This document shows, in pieces, positions 56,141 through 64,000 of a DNA stretch of 64,000 nucleotides. The stretch is from Clostridium ragsdalei P11 (GTDB lineage Bacteria; Bacillota; Clostridia; Clostridiales; Clostridiaceae). The stretch is from NCBI RefSeq assembly GCF_001675165.1, contig NZ_LROS01000011.1, forward strand, positions 62,001-126,000. Direction: 5' to 3'. Made by a program: the position numbers and the translations under genes. Each line of letters begins with the position of its first letter. Position 1 is the stretch's first letter. The notes below the pieces were generated by a model. It had not been told where the DNA came from. It worked only from the letters and a program-made list of their open reading frames with translations, and searched no databases.

Positions 56141-58180
56141 CTAATTAAAGCTTATAAATTTTGAAGTTCTTTCTAAGTTATTTAATATTTCTTCTTTTAT
56201 TCTTATATCTTCCTCATCTTTACTTGCTAAAAGTCTTTTAGCTTCCCCATTAGCTTCCTTAAATACATTTATGTCCTCTACCAGATTAGAGAAAACAAGT
56301 CCATCTTCCCCGTGCTGCCTAAATCCAAAAATTTCTCCTGAACCCCTTATCTTCAGATCTTGCTCTGCAATAAAAAATCCATCATTACTGCTTCTCATTA
56401 TCTCCATTCTTTTTCTTATTATGTCATTTTTAATATCTGCAATCAAAATGCAATATGATTTATAAGAGCCTCTTCCTACTCTTCCTCTTAATTGGTGAAG
56501 CTGTGCAAGTCCAAATCTCTCTGCATTTTCTATTATCATAACCGTAGCATTTGGCACATTTATACCTACTTCTATAACCGTAGTTGAAATTATAACCTTT
56601 ATCTCACCATTTTTAAATTTATTCATCTTTTCTTCTTTAAGTTTCGGCTGCATTTTTCCATACAGTATATCTATCTGTATATCTTTAAAATATTTCTCTT
56701 TTAATTCTTCATATATATCTTCTACAGAACTTAAATCCAACTCCTCGTTTTCCTCTACAAGGGGACATACTACATATACTTGTCTTCCTCTCTTTATTTC
56801 CTCCAAAGCAAATTTATAAACTTTGTCTCTTGAATTTTTATCTCTATAATAAGTATCTATCTTCTGCCTTCCTGGAGGAAGTTCATCTATAGTTGATACA
56901 TTTAAATCACCATATAAATACAAACTCAAAGTTCTTGGAATAGGCGTAGCTGTCATAATAAGAGTATCTACATGATCTCCCTTATTTACAAGTTTACTTC
57001 TCTGCATCACTCCAAATCTATGCTGCTCATCTGTAACTACTATTCCTATATTTTTAAACTCCACATTGTCTTCAATTAAAGCATGGGTTCCTATTATAAT
57101 ATCTATTTCACCCATTTTTAATTTTTCTTTTATTTCATCTTTATTTTTTGGGGTAACACTTCCACACAATAATCCTATACCTACATCAAAGCCCTTCAAA
57201 AGCTTCATAGCTTCTTCATAGTGCTGTTGTGCCAATATTTCGGTGGGAGCCATTAGAACTGCTTGATAACCGTTTTTTACTACATTAAAAATAGATATTA
57301 AAGCCACTACAGTCTTTCCACTTCCTACGTCTCCTTGCAGCAGTCTATTCATAGGAACATCTCTTTTTTCATCTATAAGTATTTCTCTTATAACTTTATT
57401 TTGAGCTTTTGTAAGTTTATATGGTAATTTATTCTTTAGTTCTATTAACTCTGGGGCTATTTTAAAGGCTACTCCCTTTTTATTTTTTCCAAAGTACTCT
57501 TTTAACATCAAAATTTTTAGGGAATAAGTAAAAAGCTCCTGAAATTTAAGCCTCTTTTTTCCTTCTCTCAATTCTCTAAAATTAACTGGGTTATGTATTA
57601 TCCTTATAGCTCTATCCAAACTACAGAGCTTATATTTTGTAATTATCCACTTAGGTAAATTTTCATCTATACTTACTTTAGTAAGTGCATACGATATAAG
57701 TTTTATAAATGTATTGTTAGTTATTCCTGACTTTAAAGGATATATAGGAAGTATTTTTTCTTCCATTTTGCTATTTGAATTAACACTTACCACTTTAGGA
57801 TTTGTTATAACACTACTTCCTCTGTACTGCTGAATTTTACCTGCTATTCTATATTCAGCATCTATCTTAAACTTCTTTTTCACATAAGGTTGATTAAACC
57901 ATTTTGCCTTAAAAAGTCCATTTCTATTTTCAAAAACAATTGTAGAGATTATTTTACCAGTCTTAGTCCTTATATCTCTTTCTATTGAATTAACTGTACA
58001 ATCTATCATGACTTTTCCTTCTGTATTCCCTTTTAAATCACTGCAGCTAGAAATAATGTCATAATCTCTTGGAAAATATAAGAGCAAGTCAAGTATGTTG
58101 AATATACAGCATCTGTTTAAGTTTTTACAAGTTACCTCACCTACTCCTTTTAATGATCCAATATCCTCCCTTAGATTCAC
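56141..58180 (-). CDS. recG: ATP-dependent DNA helicase RecG
   Basis: Fork-reversal helicase in repair. Wedge/OB domain (about 60-150), helicase motifs GDVGSGKTVVALIS (I), DEQHRFG (II), TATPIPRTL (III), ISTTVIEVGINVPNATVMIIENAERFG and QLRGRVGRG (VI). 679 aa. Start is GTG 58180, about 7 nt after AGGTG; no nearer ATG. Lies between fakA and rsmD. Confidence 0.96.
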   Translation of the reverse strand: MNLREDIGSLKGVGEVTCKNLNRCCIFNILDLLLYFPRDYDIISSCSDLKGNTEGKVMIDCTVNSIERDIRTKTGKIISTIVFENRNGLFKAKWFNQPYVKKKFKIDAEYRIAGKIQQYRGSSVITNPKVVSVNSNSKMEEKILPIYPLKSGITNNTFIKLISYALTKVSIDENLPKWIITKYKLCSLDRAIRIIHNPVNFRELREGKKRLKFQELFTYSLKILMLKEYFGKNKKGVAFKIAPELIELKNKLPYKLTKAQNKVIREILIDEKRDVPMNRLLQGDVGSGKTVVALISIFNVVKNGYQAVLMAPTEILAQQHYEEAMKLLKGFDVGIGLLCGSVTPKNKDEIKEKLKMGEIDIIIGTHALIEDNVEFKNIGIVVTDEQHRFGVMQRSKLVNKGDHVDTLIMTATPIPRTLSLYLYGDLNVSTIDELPPGRQKIDTYYRDKNSRDKVYKFALEEIKRGRQVYVVCPLVEENEELDLSSVEDIYEELKEKYFKDIQIDILYGKMQPKLKEEKMNKFKNGEIKVIISTTVIEVGINVPNATVMIIENAERFGLAQLHQLRGRVGRGSYKSYCILIADIKNDIIRKRMEIMRSSNDGFFIAEQDLKIRGSGEIFGFRQHGEDGLVFSNLVEDINVFKEANGEAKRLLASKDEEDIRIKEEILNNLERTSKFISFN

Positions 58181-58216
58181 AACCTCTCACCTGCCTTCTT
58201 ATTAAATACCAAAAAT

Positions 58217-58239
58217 AAAAAAAGCTTTACGCTTTTTTT
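58217..58239 (-). terminator. Terminator at the end of fakA
   Basis: AAAAAAAGC/GCTTTTTTT with a 5-nt loop; the fakA stop codon overlaps the stem. T7 follows. Confidence 0.8.
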
Positions 58240-59902
58240 ATTCAACAGAAACTATAAAATAGTATAAAGGCTGTTTTCCACTATAACATTGTACATCCAT
58301 TTCTGTATACTTCTTCTCAAACTCTTCTACAAAATGCTTTACTTTTTCTTCTTCACAATCTGTACCATAATATATACTTATAAGTTCGCTATCCTCTTTT
58401 ATCATATGCTTTAAAAGCTTGCCACAAACTTCAAACATATCCTTTCCAACTTGCATTATCTTTCCATCAATAAGTCCTAATATATCTCCTTTTTTTATGC
58501 TTATATCATCTATTTCCGTATCCCTAACTGCATAGGTCACAGAACCAGTAGTCACTGTAGTTAGTGCCCTTTCCATAGTACTTATATTTTTATCTATATC
58601 CATATCTGAATTAAAAGATGTTATTGCCGTAATACCTTGTGGTATTGTCTTACTAGGCACAACCTTTACATTTTTATTGGATATCTCTTTTGCCTGATTA
58701 GCAGACATAATTATATTTTTATTATTGGGTAATATAATTATATTTTTAGCATTTACTTTATTTATACAATTTAATATGTCTTCAGTACTAGGATTCATGG
58801 TCTGTCCGCCTTCTATTACGTAATCTACTCCCAAATCCTCAAATATACTCTTAATTCCCTCTCCCATAGCTACTGAAATAAGTGCATACTTTTGTGACTC
58901 AGTTTTTTCTTCATAACTAAGTTTTTCACTATCATAAGCCTTATCTTCATTGGAATTTTCCTCAAAATTTTCTATACTTAAAAGATGTCTGTGCTGTTCT
59001 CTCATATTGTCTACTTTTATTTTTGACAATTCCCCTAGCTTAATTGCCTCTGAAAGAATCCAGCCCGGATCATTTGTGTGAATGTGCACTTTAATTATAT
59101 CTTCATCATCCACCACTACCATGGAATCTCCCATGGTCTCTAATTTTTTCTTAAATTCATTTATACAAGTTCCTTTAGAATGGATAAAGAATTCTGTGCA
59201 ATATCCATATTTTATATCCTGCTGTCCTAAATCTTTAACTGCAGATTTAACTTCTTTATCGTGAGCTTCTTCTACAACTACATTTTCCTTACCATCCCTT
59301 AAAGCTTCCTGCATTCCTTGAAGTATTATTAGAAGGCCCATTCCACCTGCATCTACTACTTTTGCTTTTTTTAGAACAGGAAGCATGTCAGGCGTTTTAT
59401 TCAATATAGTTCTACTATAACTACATACATCTTGAAGTAACTCAGTTATATCCTTTTTACTAGACTTAACAGCACTTTCACCAGCAACCCTTATAACAGT
59501 TAATATGGTTCCTTCTGTAGGACGCATAACAGCTTTATAAGCAGATTTTGCCCCCTCCTGTAGGCTATTTGCAAACTCTTCTGAGTTTACCTGTTTTTTT
59601 CCCTGAAGACCTTTTGCTATTCCTCTAAATATCTGAGACAATATCACTCCTGAATTTCCTCTTGCCCCCATAAGCGCACCTCTAGCTAATTGTTTAGAGA
59701 TACTTTCTATAGAACTATCTTTAGAATTACTTACCTCAAGTACTGCACTTTTAAAGGTCATAGACATATTAGTTCCCGTATCACCATCGGGAACAGGAAA
59801 TACATTTAATGAGTTAACAAAATCTTTTTGATTCTCCAGCTTATTGCTAGCATTTACAACCATGTTGTAAAAGTGATGTCCATCTATATTTAAGTATTCC
59901 AT
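58238..59902 (-). CDS. fakA: Fatty acid kinase subunit A (FakA, YloV, DAK domain)
   Basis: ATP-binding subunit that phosphorylates exogenous fatty acids held by FakB. DAK_N domain with FPVPDGDTGTNMSMT (near 35) and ARGNSGVILSQI, then the DegV-like C-terminal half (VHIHTNDPGWIL, VAMGEGIKSIFEDLGVD). 554 aa. Follows yloU, as in Firmicutes. No fakB is in the window. Confidence 0.93.
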   Translation of the reverse strand: MEYLNIDGHHFYNMVVNASNKLENQKDFVNSLNVFPVPDGDTGTNMSMTFKSAVLEVSNSKDSSIESISKQLARGALMGARGNSGVILSQIFRGIAKGLQGKKQVNSEEFANSLQEGAKSAYKAVMRPTEGTILTVIRVAGESAVKSSKKDITELLQDVCSYSRTILNKTPDMLPVLKKAKVVDAGGMGLLIILQGMQEALRDGKENVVVEEAHDKEVKSAVKDLGQQDIKYGYCTEFFIHSKGTCINEFKKKLETMGDSMVVVDDEDIIKVHIHTNDPGWILSEAIKLGELSKIKVDNMREQHRHLLSIENFEENSNEDKAYDSEKLSYEEKTESQKYALISVAMGEGIKSIFEDLGVDYVIEGGQTMNPSTEDILNCINKVNAKNIIILPNNKNIIMSANQAKEISNKNVKVVPSKTIPQGITAITSFNSDMDIDKNISTMERALTTVTTGSVTYAVRDTEIDDISIKKGDILGLIDGKIMQVGKDMFEVCGKLLKHMIKEDSELISIYYGTDCEEEKVKHFVEEFEKKYTEMDVQCYSGKQPLYYFIVSVE

Positions 59903-59919
59903 TTTTACGAATTACCTCC

Positions 59920-60270
59920 CTAGACTCTAACACCTTGAACATTTACTGTAATCGTTGATACTTTGAGTCCTGTGTAGTTTTCTACATTATACTTTATCCT
60001 CTGTATTATACTATTTGAAATCACTGATATTTTTGTTCCATATTCCACTATTATATATAACTCTATTATAAGTTCGTTATTTTGAGAACGAACCCTTACT
60101 CCTTTATTAAAGCTTCCACCTTTTATTAATTCCCAAAAGCCATCTTTTGCGTTTTTGGAAGCCATACCCACTACTCCATAACATTCCATAGTTGATAACC
60201 CAACTATGTTTGCAACTACTTCTTCCGAATAGTCAATATACCCATTTTCTTCGGCAATACTAGCTATCAT
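59920..60270 (-). CDS. yloU: Asp23/Gls24 family envelope stress protein YloU
   Basis: 116-aa Asp23 protein: YSEEVVANIVGLSTMECYGVVGMA, VRVRSQNNELIIELYIIVEYGTKI, and QRIKYNVENYTGLKV. Usually linked to the fatty acid kinase gene fakA/yloV, suggesting an envelope-lipid role. SD AAGGAGG before ATG 60270. Divergent from rpmB. Confidence 0.92.
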   Translation of the reverse strand: MIASIAEENGYIDYSEEVVANIVGLSTMECYGVVGMASKNAKDGFWELIKGGSFNKGVRVRSQNNELIIELYIIVEYGTKISVISNSIIQRIKYNVENYTGLKVSTITVNVQGVRV

Positions 60271-60398
60271 ACAAAAACCTCCTTACTAAAGTATTGTATT
60301 CTATAATACCATAAACATATTTTATATTAAATAAAACATTTATTCAAGGAAATATTAACTCTATGAAAAAGGACATTTACTTAAATTTTACTATTTAC

Positions 60399-60428
60399 TT
60401 GCACTTATTATGCCTTCTGTGATAAAAT
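60399..60428 (+). promoter_or_regulatory. Promoter of rpmB
   Basis: TTGCAC (60399-60404), 18-nt spacer ending TGA, TAAAAT (60423-60428). Confidence 0.6.
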
Positions 60429-60472
60429 AAGTGGTGTTTGAATTTTAGAGGACTCATAAGGAGGTGTTTTTA

Positions 60473-60664
60473 ATGTCAAAGAAGTGTGAAATATGTGGAA
60501 AAGGTGTAGTATTTGGAGTACAATACAGCCACTCCCACCGTCAATCTAAAAGGACTTGGACTCCAAACGTAAGAAAAGTTAAAGCTATAGTTAATGGAAC
60601 ACCAAAAACTATACATGTTTGTTCAAGATGCCTTCGTTCAGGAAAGGTTCAACGTGCTATATAA
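60473..60664 (+). CDS. rpmB: 50S ribosomal protein L28
   Basis: 63-aa L28 with a zinc-type four-cysteine set (CEICGK and CSRCLRSG). SHRQSKRTWTPNVRKVKA is diagnostic. ATG 60473 is 8 nt after AGGAGG; the frame's first start is too early. Own promoter and strong terminator, transcribed against its neighbours. Confidence 0.96.
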   Translation: MSKKCEICGKGVVFGVQYSHSHRQSKRTWTPNVRKVKAIVNGTPKTIHVCSRCLRSGKVQRAI

Positions 60665-60670
60665 AAAATA

Positions 60671-60702
60671 AAAATGCAGTTGTTTATATACAATTGCATT
60701 TT
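60671..60702 (+). terminator. Terminator of rpmB
   Basis: AAAATGCAGTTGT/ACAATTGCATTTT (one G-U pair), 6-nt loop, then TTGTCTTT on the plus strand. Confidence 0.8.
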
Positions 60703-60715
60703 TGTCTTTAAGTAC

Positions 60716-60787
60716 TTATTTTTTTTTAGTAAAAAACTTTATAATCGCAGATAGAACTCCTGGAAGCTTAAATGCAATAATTTTCAT
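60716..60787 (-). CDS. spoVM: Stage V sporulation protein M
   Basis: 23-residue amphipathic peptide MKIIAFKLPGVLSAIIKFF followed by TKKK, closely resembling Bacillus SpoVM (which also has KLP near residue 7-9). SpoVM senses positive membrane curvature of the forespore and anchors the coat ATPase SpoIVA. ATG 60787 is 7 nt after GGGGG. The rpmB-spoVM-thiN-rpe-rsgA-prkC order is that of Bacillus. Too short for standard gene calling. Confidence 0.9.
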   Translation of the reverse strand: MKIIAFKLPGVLSAIIKFFTKKK

Positions 60788-60799
60788 TAAACTACCCCC

Positions 60800-60973
60800 T
60801 TATTTATGATAACTTATTAAATACCATCCACAATAAATTAGTCCCATACCTGCAGCTATTATCCAGCCCCATATTGGGATAATAACTGTCATTAAAAATC
60901 CAACACCTATAGATAAAGCTATCAATCCTATTTTTTTCTTTGTTCTTCTTCTAATACAGCTTTTCTTTTTCAC
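60800..60973 (-). CDS. 57-aa two-span membrane protein upstream of spoVM
   Basis: Starts at GTG 60973 (AAGGG about 8 nt upstream), with a strongly basic N-terminus (KKKSCIRRRTKKK) followed by two hydrophobic segments (about 15-33 and 36-54) with WGW and GWY. It stops 12 nt before the spoVM start, so the two are co-transcribed. Not recognised from memory; topology and placement suggest a membrane microprotein possibly made in sporulation. Upstream CATATAAT resembles the sigma-E -10 but no -35 was confirmed. Confidence 0.75.
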   Translation of the reverse strand: MKKKSCIRRRTKKKIGLIALSIGVGFLMTVIIPIWGWIIAAGMGLIYCGWYLISYHK

Positions 60974-61091
60974 GCTATTATCCCTTAAAATTGCTTTATA
61001 CTATTATATGCATAATATCTTCATATCGTTACTACTTTTTATAATTGCAAGCTTTAAATCTATACCATTAGAAGTTTGTCTTATTATCTGT

Positions 61092-61727
61092 TCAATCCTT
61101 GCTGTGCATGCACAAAAGCATACCGCTATCAAATACTATACGTGCTTCCTCTTGAATAAATTCATTAGATACTGTCCTTGCATCACCTAAAGCCAAATCA
61201 TAATTACTTAACTTATATCTAGCGCCTATTATATTTAGATTTTTGACTACATTACAGTAGGCATGAAGGGAAAATGTTTCGCCAGGATATCCTTTTATTG
61301 TCGTTGTCTTGCATAATAACTCAATAGTATTATGTTCATCCTTTATATATGCCTTCACTCCACTGCGGCTACATTTTAAAAGCATACCTAAGTTAGCTAA
61401 AACATGATCCACCCTGGTTCCAGTACACCCAAGCATTACTATCTTGTCTGCCTTTAACGCCAGGGACTTTTCTACTGCAATTTCAGTATCCGTAAAATCC
61501 TTAGCCCTAGGATATGTATCTATAGAACATTCTTTACTTTTAAAAAACGTTAAAACATCCTTGTCTATAGAATCAAAATCTCCAATTAAATAATCCGGTA
61601 TAATTTTATACTCATAGAGACAATTTGCCCCTCCATCTGCACAAATCAAAATAGAATCTTCATCAATTTCCTCTTCAATTAATTTTCTAGATGGAGCACT
61701 GCCCCCAGATACTATAATTGCTTTCAT
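61092..61727 (-). CDS. thiN: Thiamine pyrophosphokinase
   Basis: Converts thiamine to thiamine pyrophosphate. N-terminus ILCADGGANCLYEYKIIPDYLIGDFDSID, DFTDTEIAVEKSL and MLGCTGTRVDHVLANLGML are diagnostic. 211 aa. SD AGGGG. Between spoVM and rpe, the Bacillus order. Confidence 0.96.
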   Translation of the reverse strand: MKAIIVSGGSAPSRKLIEEEIDEDSILICADGGANCLYEYKIIPDYLIGDFDSIDKDVLTFFKSKECSIDTYPRAKDFTDTEIAVEKSLALKADKIVMLGCTGTRVDHVLANLGMLLKCSRSGVKAYIKDEHNTIELLCKTTTIKGYPGETFSLHAYCNVVKNLNIIGARYKLSNYDLALGDARTVSNEFIQEEARIVFDSGMLLCMHSKD

Positions 61728-61728
61728 T

Positions 61729-62379
61729 TTAAATTTCCCCTCTTAATAATCTTATGTTTTCTTCTATATTTCCACCCTTAAATACAGCAGAACCCGCTAC
61801 TATTACATTAGCACCGCTATCTACTATTTTTGCTATATTGCCCTTTGAAACACCACCGTCTACCTCTATCATTAAATTTTTATTACATTTATTGCTTAAT
61901 TCTTTTATGTACTTGAGTTTATCAGAACAATACTCTATATATTTTTGTCCTCCAAATCCTGGATTTACAGACATTATGAGAACCATGTCTAAATAAGGTA
62001 TTAAATACTTTATATTATCTACTAAGGTAGCTGGGTTTAATGCAATTGCAACTTTTACTCCAAAACTTTTTATATAATTTATAGTTCTATCTATATGCCT
62101 ATCCGCTTCGAAATGAACTGTTATAATATCTGCTCCTGCTTTTACAAAATCCTCCACATATTTTGAAGGTTCCTCTATCATCAAATGAACATCAAAAGGT
62201 AGCTTGGTGAGCGGCCTTATACTTTTAATAATAGGTACTCCAAAAGATATATTGGGTACAAAATTTCCATCCATTACGTCTATATGAATTAAATCAGCCC
62301 CATATTTGTCCAGACTTTTTATATCTTCCCCTAATTTTGAAAAATCTGCAGATAATATTGAAGGTGCTATTCTTATCAT
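61729..62379 (-). CDS. rpe: Ribulose-phosphate 3-epimerase
   Basis: Pentose phosphate epimerase, TIM barrel of 216 aa. Motifs: IAPSILSADFSKLGEDIK, HIDVMDGNFVPNISFG, HLMIEEPSKYVEDFVKAGAD, and VNPGFGGQKYIE. One base separates its stop from the thiN start. Confidence 0.97.
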   Translation of the reverse strand: MIRIAPSILSADFSKLGEDIKSLDKYGADLIHIDVMDGNFVPNISFGVPIIKSIRPLTKLPFDVHLMIEEPSKYVEDFVKAGADIITVHFEADRHIDRTINYIKSFGVKVAIALNPATLVDNIKYLIPYLDMVLIMSVNPGFGGQKYIEYCSDKLKYIKELSNKCNKNLMIEVDGGVSKGNIAKIVDSGANVIVAGSAVFKGGNIEENIRLLRGEI

Positions 62380-62419
62380 ATGTTTCTCTCTCCTTAATTT
62401 ATACTGCTATATGAGCAGC

Positions 62420-63283
62420 TCAATACTTTTTTTTACTTATAATTTCATTTAAAACCTTAATATAAAACTCATATCTTTTTCTATCTATTTTGCCATCTTC
62501 GACAGAAGCTTTAATGGCACAATTTGGTTCTTTATAATGGAAACATCCCGTAAATCTACACTGACCTATAAGGTCAGTAAACTCTGGAAAACAATATTGA
62601 AGTTTTTCCTCTGATATATCAGATATATCTAGAGAGGAAAATCCCGGAGTATCCACTATAAGCCCTTCTTCTAATTCTATTAACTCACTGTGTCTTGTAG
62701 TGTGTTTTCCTCTCTTCAATTTTTGACTTATCTCACCCGTTTCCATAATCTCTTTTCCTGAAATGGCATTTAAAATAGTAGATTTTCCAACTCCCGATGG
62801 ACCACACAGTACCGTAATATTTCCTTTAAGCTTTTCTTTAATTTTATCAATTCCGCAATTCTCTTTTGCCGTTAAAAATATTACGTCATAGCCTATTTTT
62901 TTCATAGTATTAGCTATATCGGATTTTTCCTTTTCTTCTGCTAAATCCAGCTTATTAAAGCAAACTACTATTTTCAAATTATTCAATTCACAGCTTATAA
63001 GAAATCTATTCAATAAATCTTCATTTATTTCAGGACGGGTAAATGCAAAAACTACCAGTGCCTGGGTTACATTAGCTACAGCAGGTCTCTTCAATTTAGT
63101 TTTTCTAGGATAGATTTTATTAATAACTCCCTGCTCTTTTTCTAGTGCAATATCCACTTTATCTCCTACCATAGGGGAAAGTGAATTATGCCTAAACCTT
63201 CCCCTTGCTTTACATTCAATTATCCCATTATCTGTTTTTATATAATAAAATCCTCCTATACCCTTAACTATAGTTCCCTGCAT
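62420..63283 (-). CDS. rsgA: Small ribosomal subunit biogenesis GTPase RsgA
   Basis: Circularly permuted GTPase that checks 30S maturation. OB-fold N-terminus ([21 protein letters not shown]), G4 FNKLDLA, G1 [18 protein letters not shown]3 DTPGFSSL and C-terminal zinc site ([18 protein letters not shown]). 287 aa. Follows prkC by 9 nt. SD AGGAGG. Confidence 0.96.
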   Translation of the reverse strand: MQGTIVKGIGGFYYIKTDNGIIECKARGRFRHNSLSPMVGDKVDIALEKEQGVINKIYPRKTKLKRPAVANVTQALVVFAFTRPEINEDLLNRFLISCELNNLKIVVCFNKLDLAEEKEKSDIANTMKKIGYDVIFLTAKENCGIDKIKEKLKGNITVLCGPSGVGKSTILNAISGKEIMETGEISQKLKRGKHTTRHSELIELEEGLIVDTPGFSSLDISDISEEKLQYCFPEFTDLIGQCRFTGCFHYKEPNCAIKASVEDGKIDRKRYEFYIKVLNEIISKKKY

Positions 63284-63292
63284 AAATTCCTC

Positions 63293-64000
63293 CTAATTTG
63301 TTTTATCTGAATTTCCTGTACCACCCGTACTTGTATTTCCGCTGCTTCCTGTACCTCCATCAGAAGAAGAACTACCTGTGCCGCTTCCACTATCGGATTT
63401 ACTTCCGCTAGACCCGCTTCCGCTGCCTGTTCCGCTTACATCCTTACTTTGTCCGTTACTTCCAGTGTTTTTTCCTCCACTTTGATTCCCTAAATTACTG
63501 CTTTGATCATTTTGAGTTTCTTTATATTCATAATAAGTTAAGCTTACCGTAGTGCCTTCTTTAACTTGCTGTGATCCTCCTATGCTTTGACTTGTTACAA
63601 CTCCACTCTGAGATTTATCTGAAGTAACTACTGGATTTTTAGAAACCTTAAGTCCTGAACCTGCCATTATAGAAGCTGCTTCTTCTATGTTTTTGCCTGA
63701 AACATCTGGTACCGTTACATATTTTGCATCTGCTCCCTTGCTTACCACAAGATTTACTTTTGTACCATTTTGAGCTTTGCTATCTGCTGTAGGATCTTGG
63801 CTTATAACGTCTCCTTCTGCTACATCCTCACTGTGCCTATAAGATACTGTTCCTAAAGTGAGTCCACTATTTGATATAATATCCTTTGCAGTTGCAAAAT
63901 CTACTCCAACTAAATTTGGAACAGTCAGTGAATCAGATCCAGTGCTTATAATTACCCTTACATCTGAGTTTGCTTTTACCTTTGTTCCTGATTTAGGAAA
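63293..64000 (-). CDS. prkC: C-terminal part of PASTA-domain serine/threonine kinase (PrkC-like), cut by the window end
   Basis: The minus-strand frame is open to the window edge, so this is the last 236 residues only; the kinase domain and membrane helix lie outside. Three PASTA repeats bind peptidoglycan (the first cut at the edge, then SLTVPNLVGVDFATAKD and YVTVPDVSGKNIEEAAS). After them comes a low-complexity tail of about 75 residues rich in Ser, Gly, Thr and Asn. The position before rsgA is that of PrkC, which senses muropeptides and promotes spore germination. A start at a GTG (63748) is an artefact of the cut. Confidence 0.9.
   Translation of the reverse strand, partial: FPKSGTKVKANSDVRVIISTGSDSLTVPNLVGVDFATAKDIISNSGLTLGTVSYRHSEDVAEGDVISQDPTADSKAQNGTKVNLVVSKGADAKYVTVPDVSGKNIEEAASIMAGSGLKVSKNPVVTSDKSQSGVVTSQSIGGSQQVKEGTTVSLTYYEYKETQNDQSSNLGNQSGGKNTGSNGQSKDVSGTGSGSGSSGSKSDSGSGTGSSSSDGGTGSSGNTSTGGTGNSDKTN

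Overview
This AT-rich window (roughly 30% GC by eye) is a stretch of chromosomal core genome from a low-GC Firmicute, almost certainly a spore-forming Clostridium sensu stricto. The evidence is strong AGGAGG ribosome binding sites, frequent TTG/GTG starts, sporulation genes (spoVM, ylbJ, ymxH, tepA next to an ftsK/spoIIIE gene), CodY, a pta-ackA pair, the MEP isoprenoid genes dxr and ispG, and a gene order close to the Bacillus/Clostridium division, ribosome and secretion supercluster. I cannot fix the species; a relative of C. kluyveri, C. ljungdahlii or C. tyrobutyricum is a guess. About 66 protein genes were found, nearly all on the minus strand, so transcription runs from high to low coordinates. 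No tRNA, rRNA, CRISPR array, prophage or transposase was seen.

Layout, read along the minus strand from the right end. (1) 64000-58217: PASTA kinase (prkC, cut by the window end), rsgA, rpe, thiN, a 57-aa membrane protein and the tiny spoVM; rpmB on the plus strand; then yloU and fakA. (2) 58180-54083: recG, rsmD, coaD and a coiled-coil protein, facing a plus-strand pair tmcAL-ylbJ (51450-54100). (3) 51115-44374: pta-ackA, yceD-rpmF, plsX-acpP, rnc, an Elp3-like radical SAM gene, a 31-aa membrane peptide. (4) 44374-33322: smc-ftsY, ylxM-ffh-rpsP-khpA, rimM-trmD, rplS, lepB, rbgA, rnhB. (5) 31089-33315, plus strand: comM-like ATPase, a small membrane protein, yraN. (6) 30918-26504: dprA, topA, codY. 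(7) 26289-17223: rpsB-tsf, pyrH-frr, uppS-cdsA, dxr-rseP-ispG. (8) 17023-9546: the rimP-nusA-ylxR-ylxQ-infB-rbfA-nrnA-truB-ribF operon. (9) 9545-1: rpsO-pnp, mlpA, ymxH, tepA, ftsK/spoIIIE, rimO, pgsA.

Together these genes cover ribosome assembly and initiation, co-translational targeting and export (SRP, FtsY, signal peptidase), phospholipid and undecaprenyl precursor synthesis, chromosome organisation and segregation, acetate/ATP formation, and several sporulation steps. Many transcription units can be separated by promoter and terminator sequences visible here, and three ribosomal protein genes (rpsO, rpsB, rplS) have short structured leaders.

The most unusual content is between genes. 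A dispersed structured repeat with two subtypes (A at 26311-26512 and 55869-56123; B at 46442-46568 and 52715-52898) shares a conserved core, a long terminal hairpin with base-pair-preserving changes, and an optional hairpin module present in one member of each subtype. Copies tend to begin exactly at or next to stop codons (acpP, codY, recG, and a degenerate relative at cdsA). Two other MITE-like elements lie at 18293-18468 and about 20887-21040. The structured-repeat family is my best candidate for something undescribed; no protein partner is encoded in the window.
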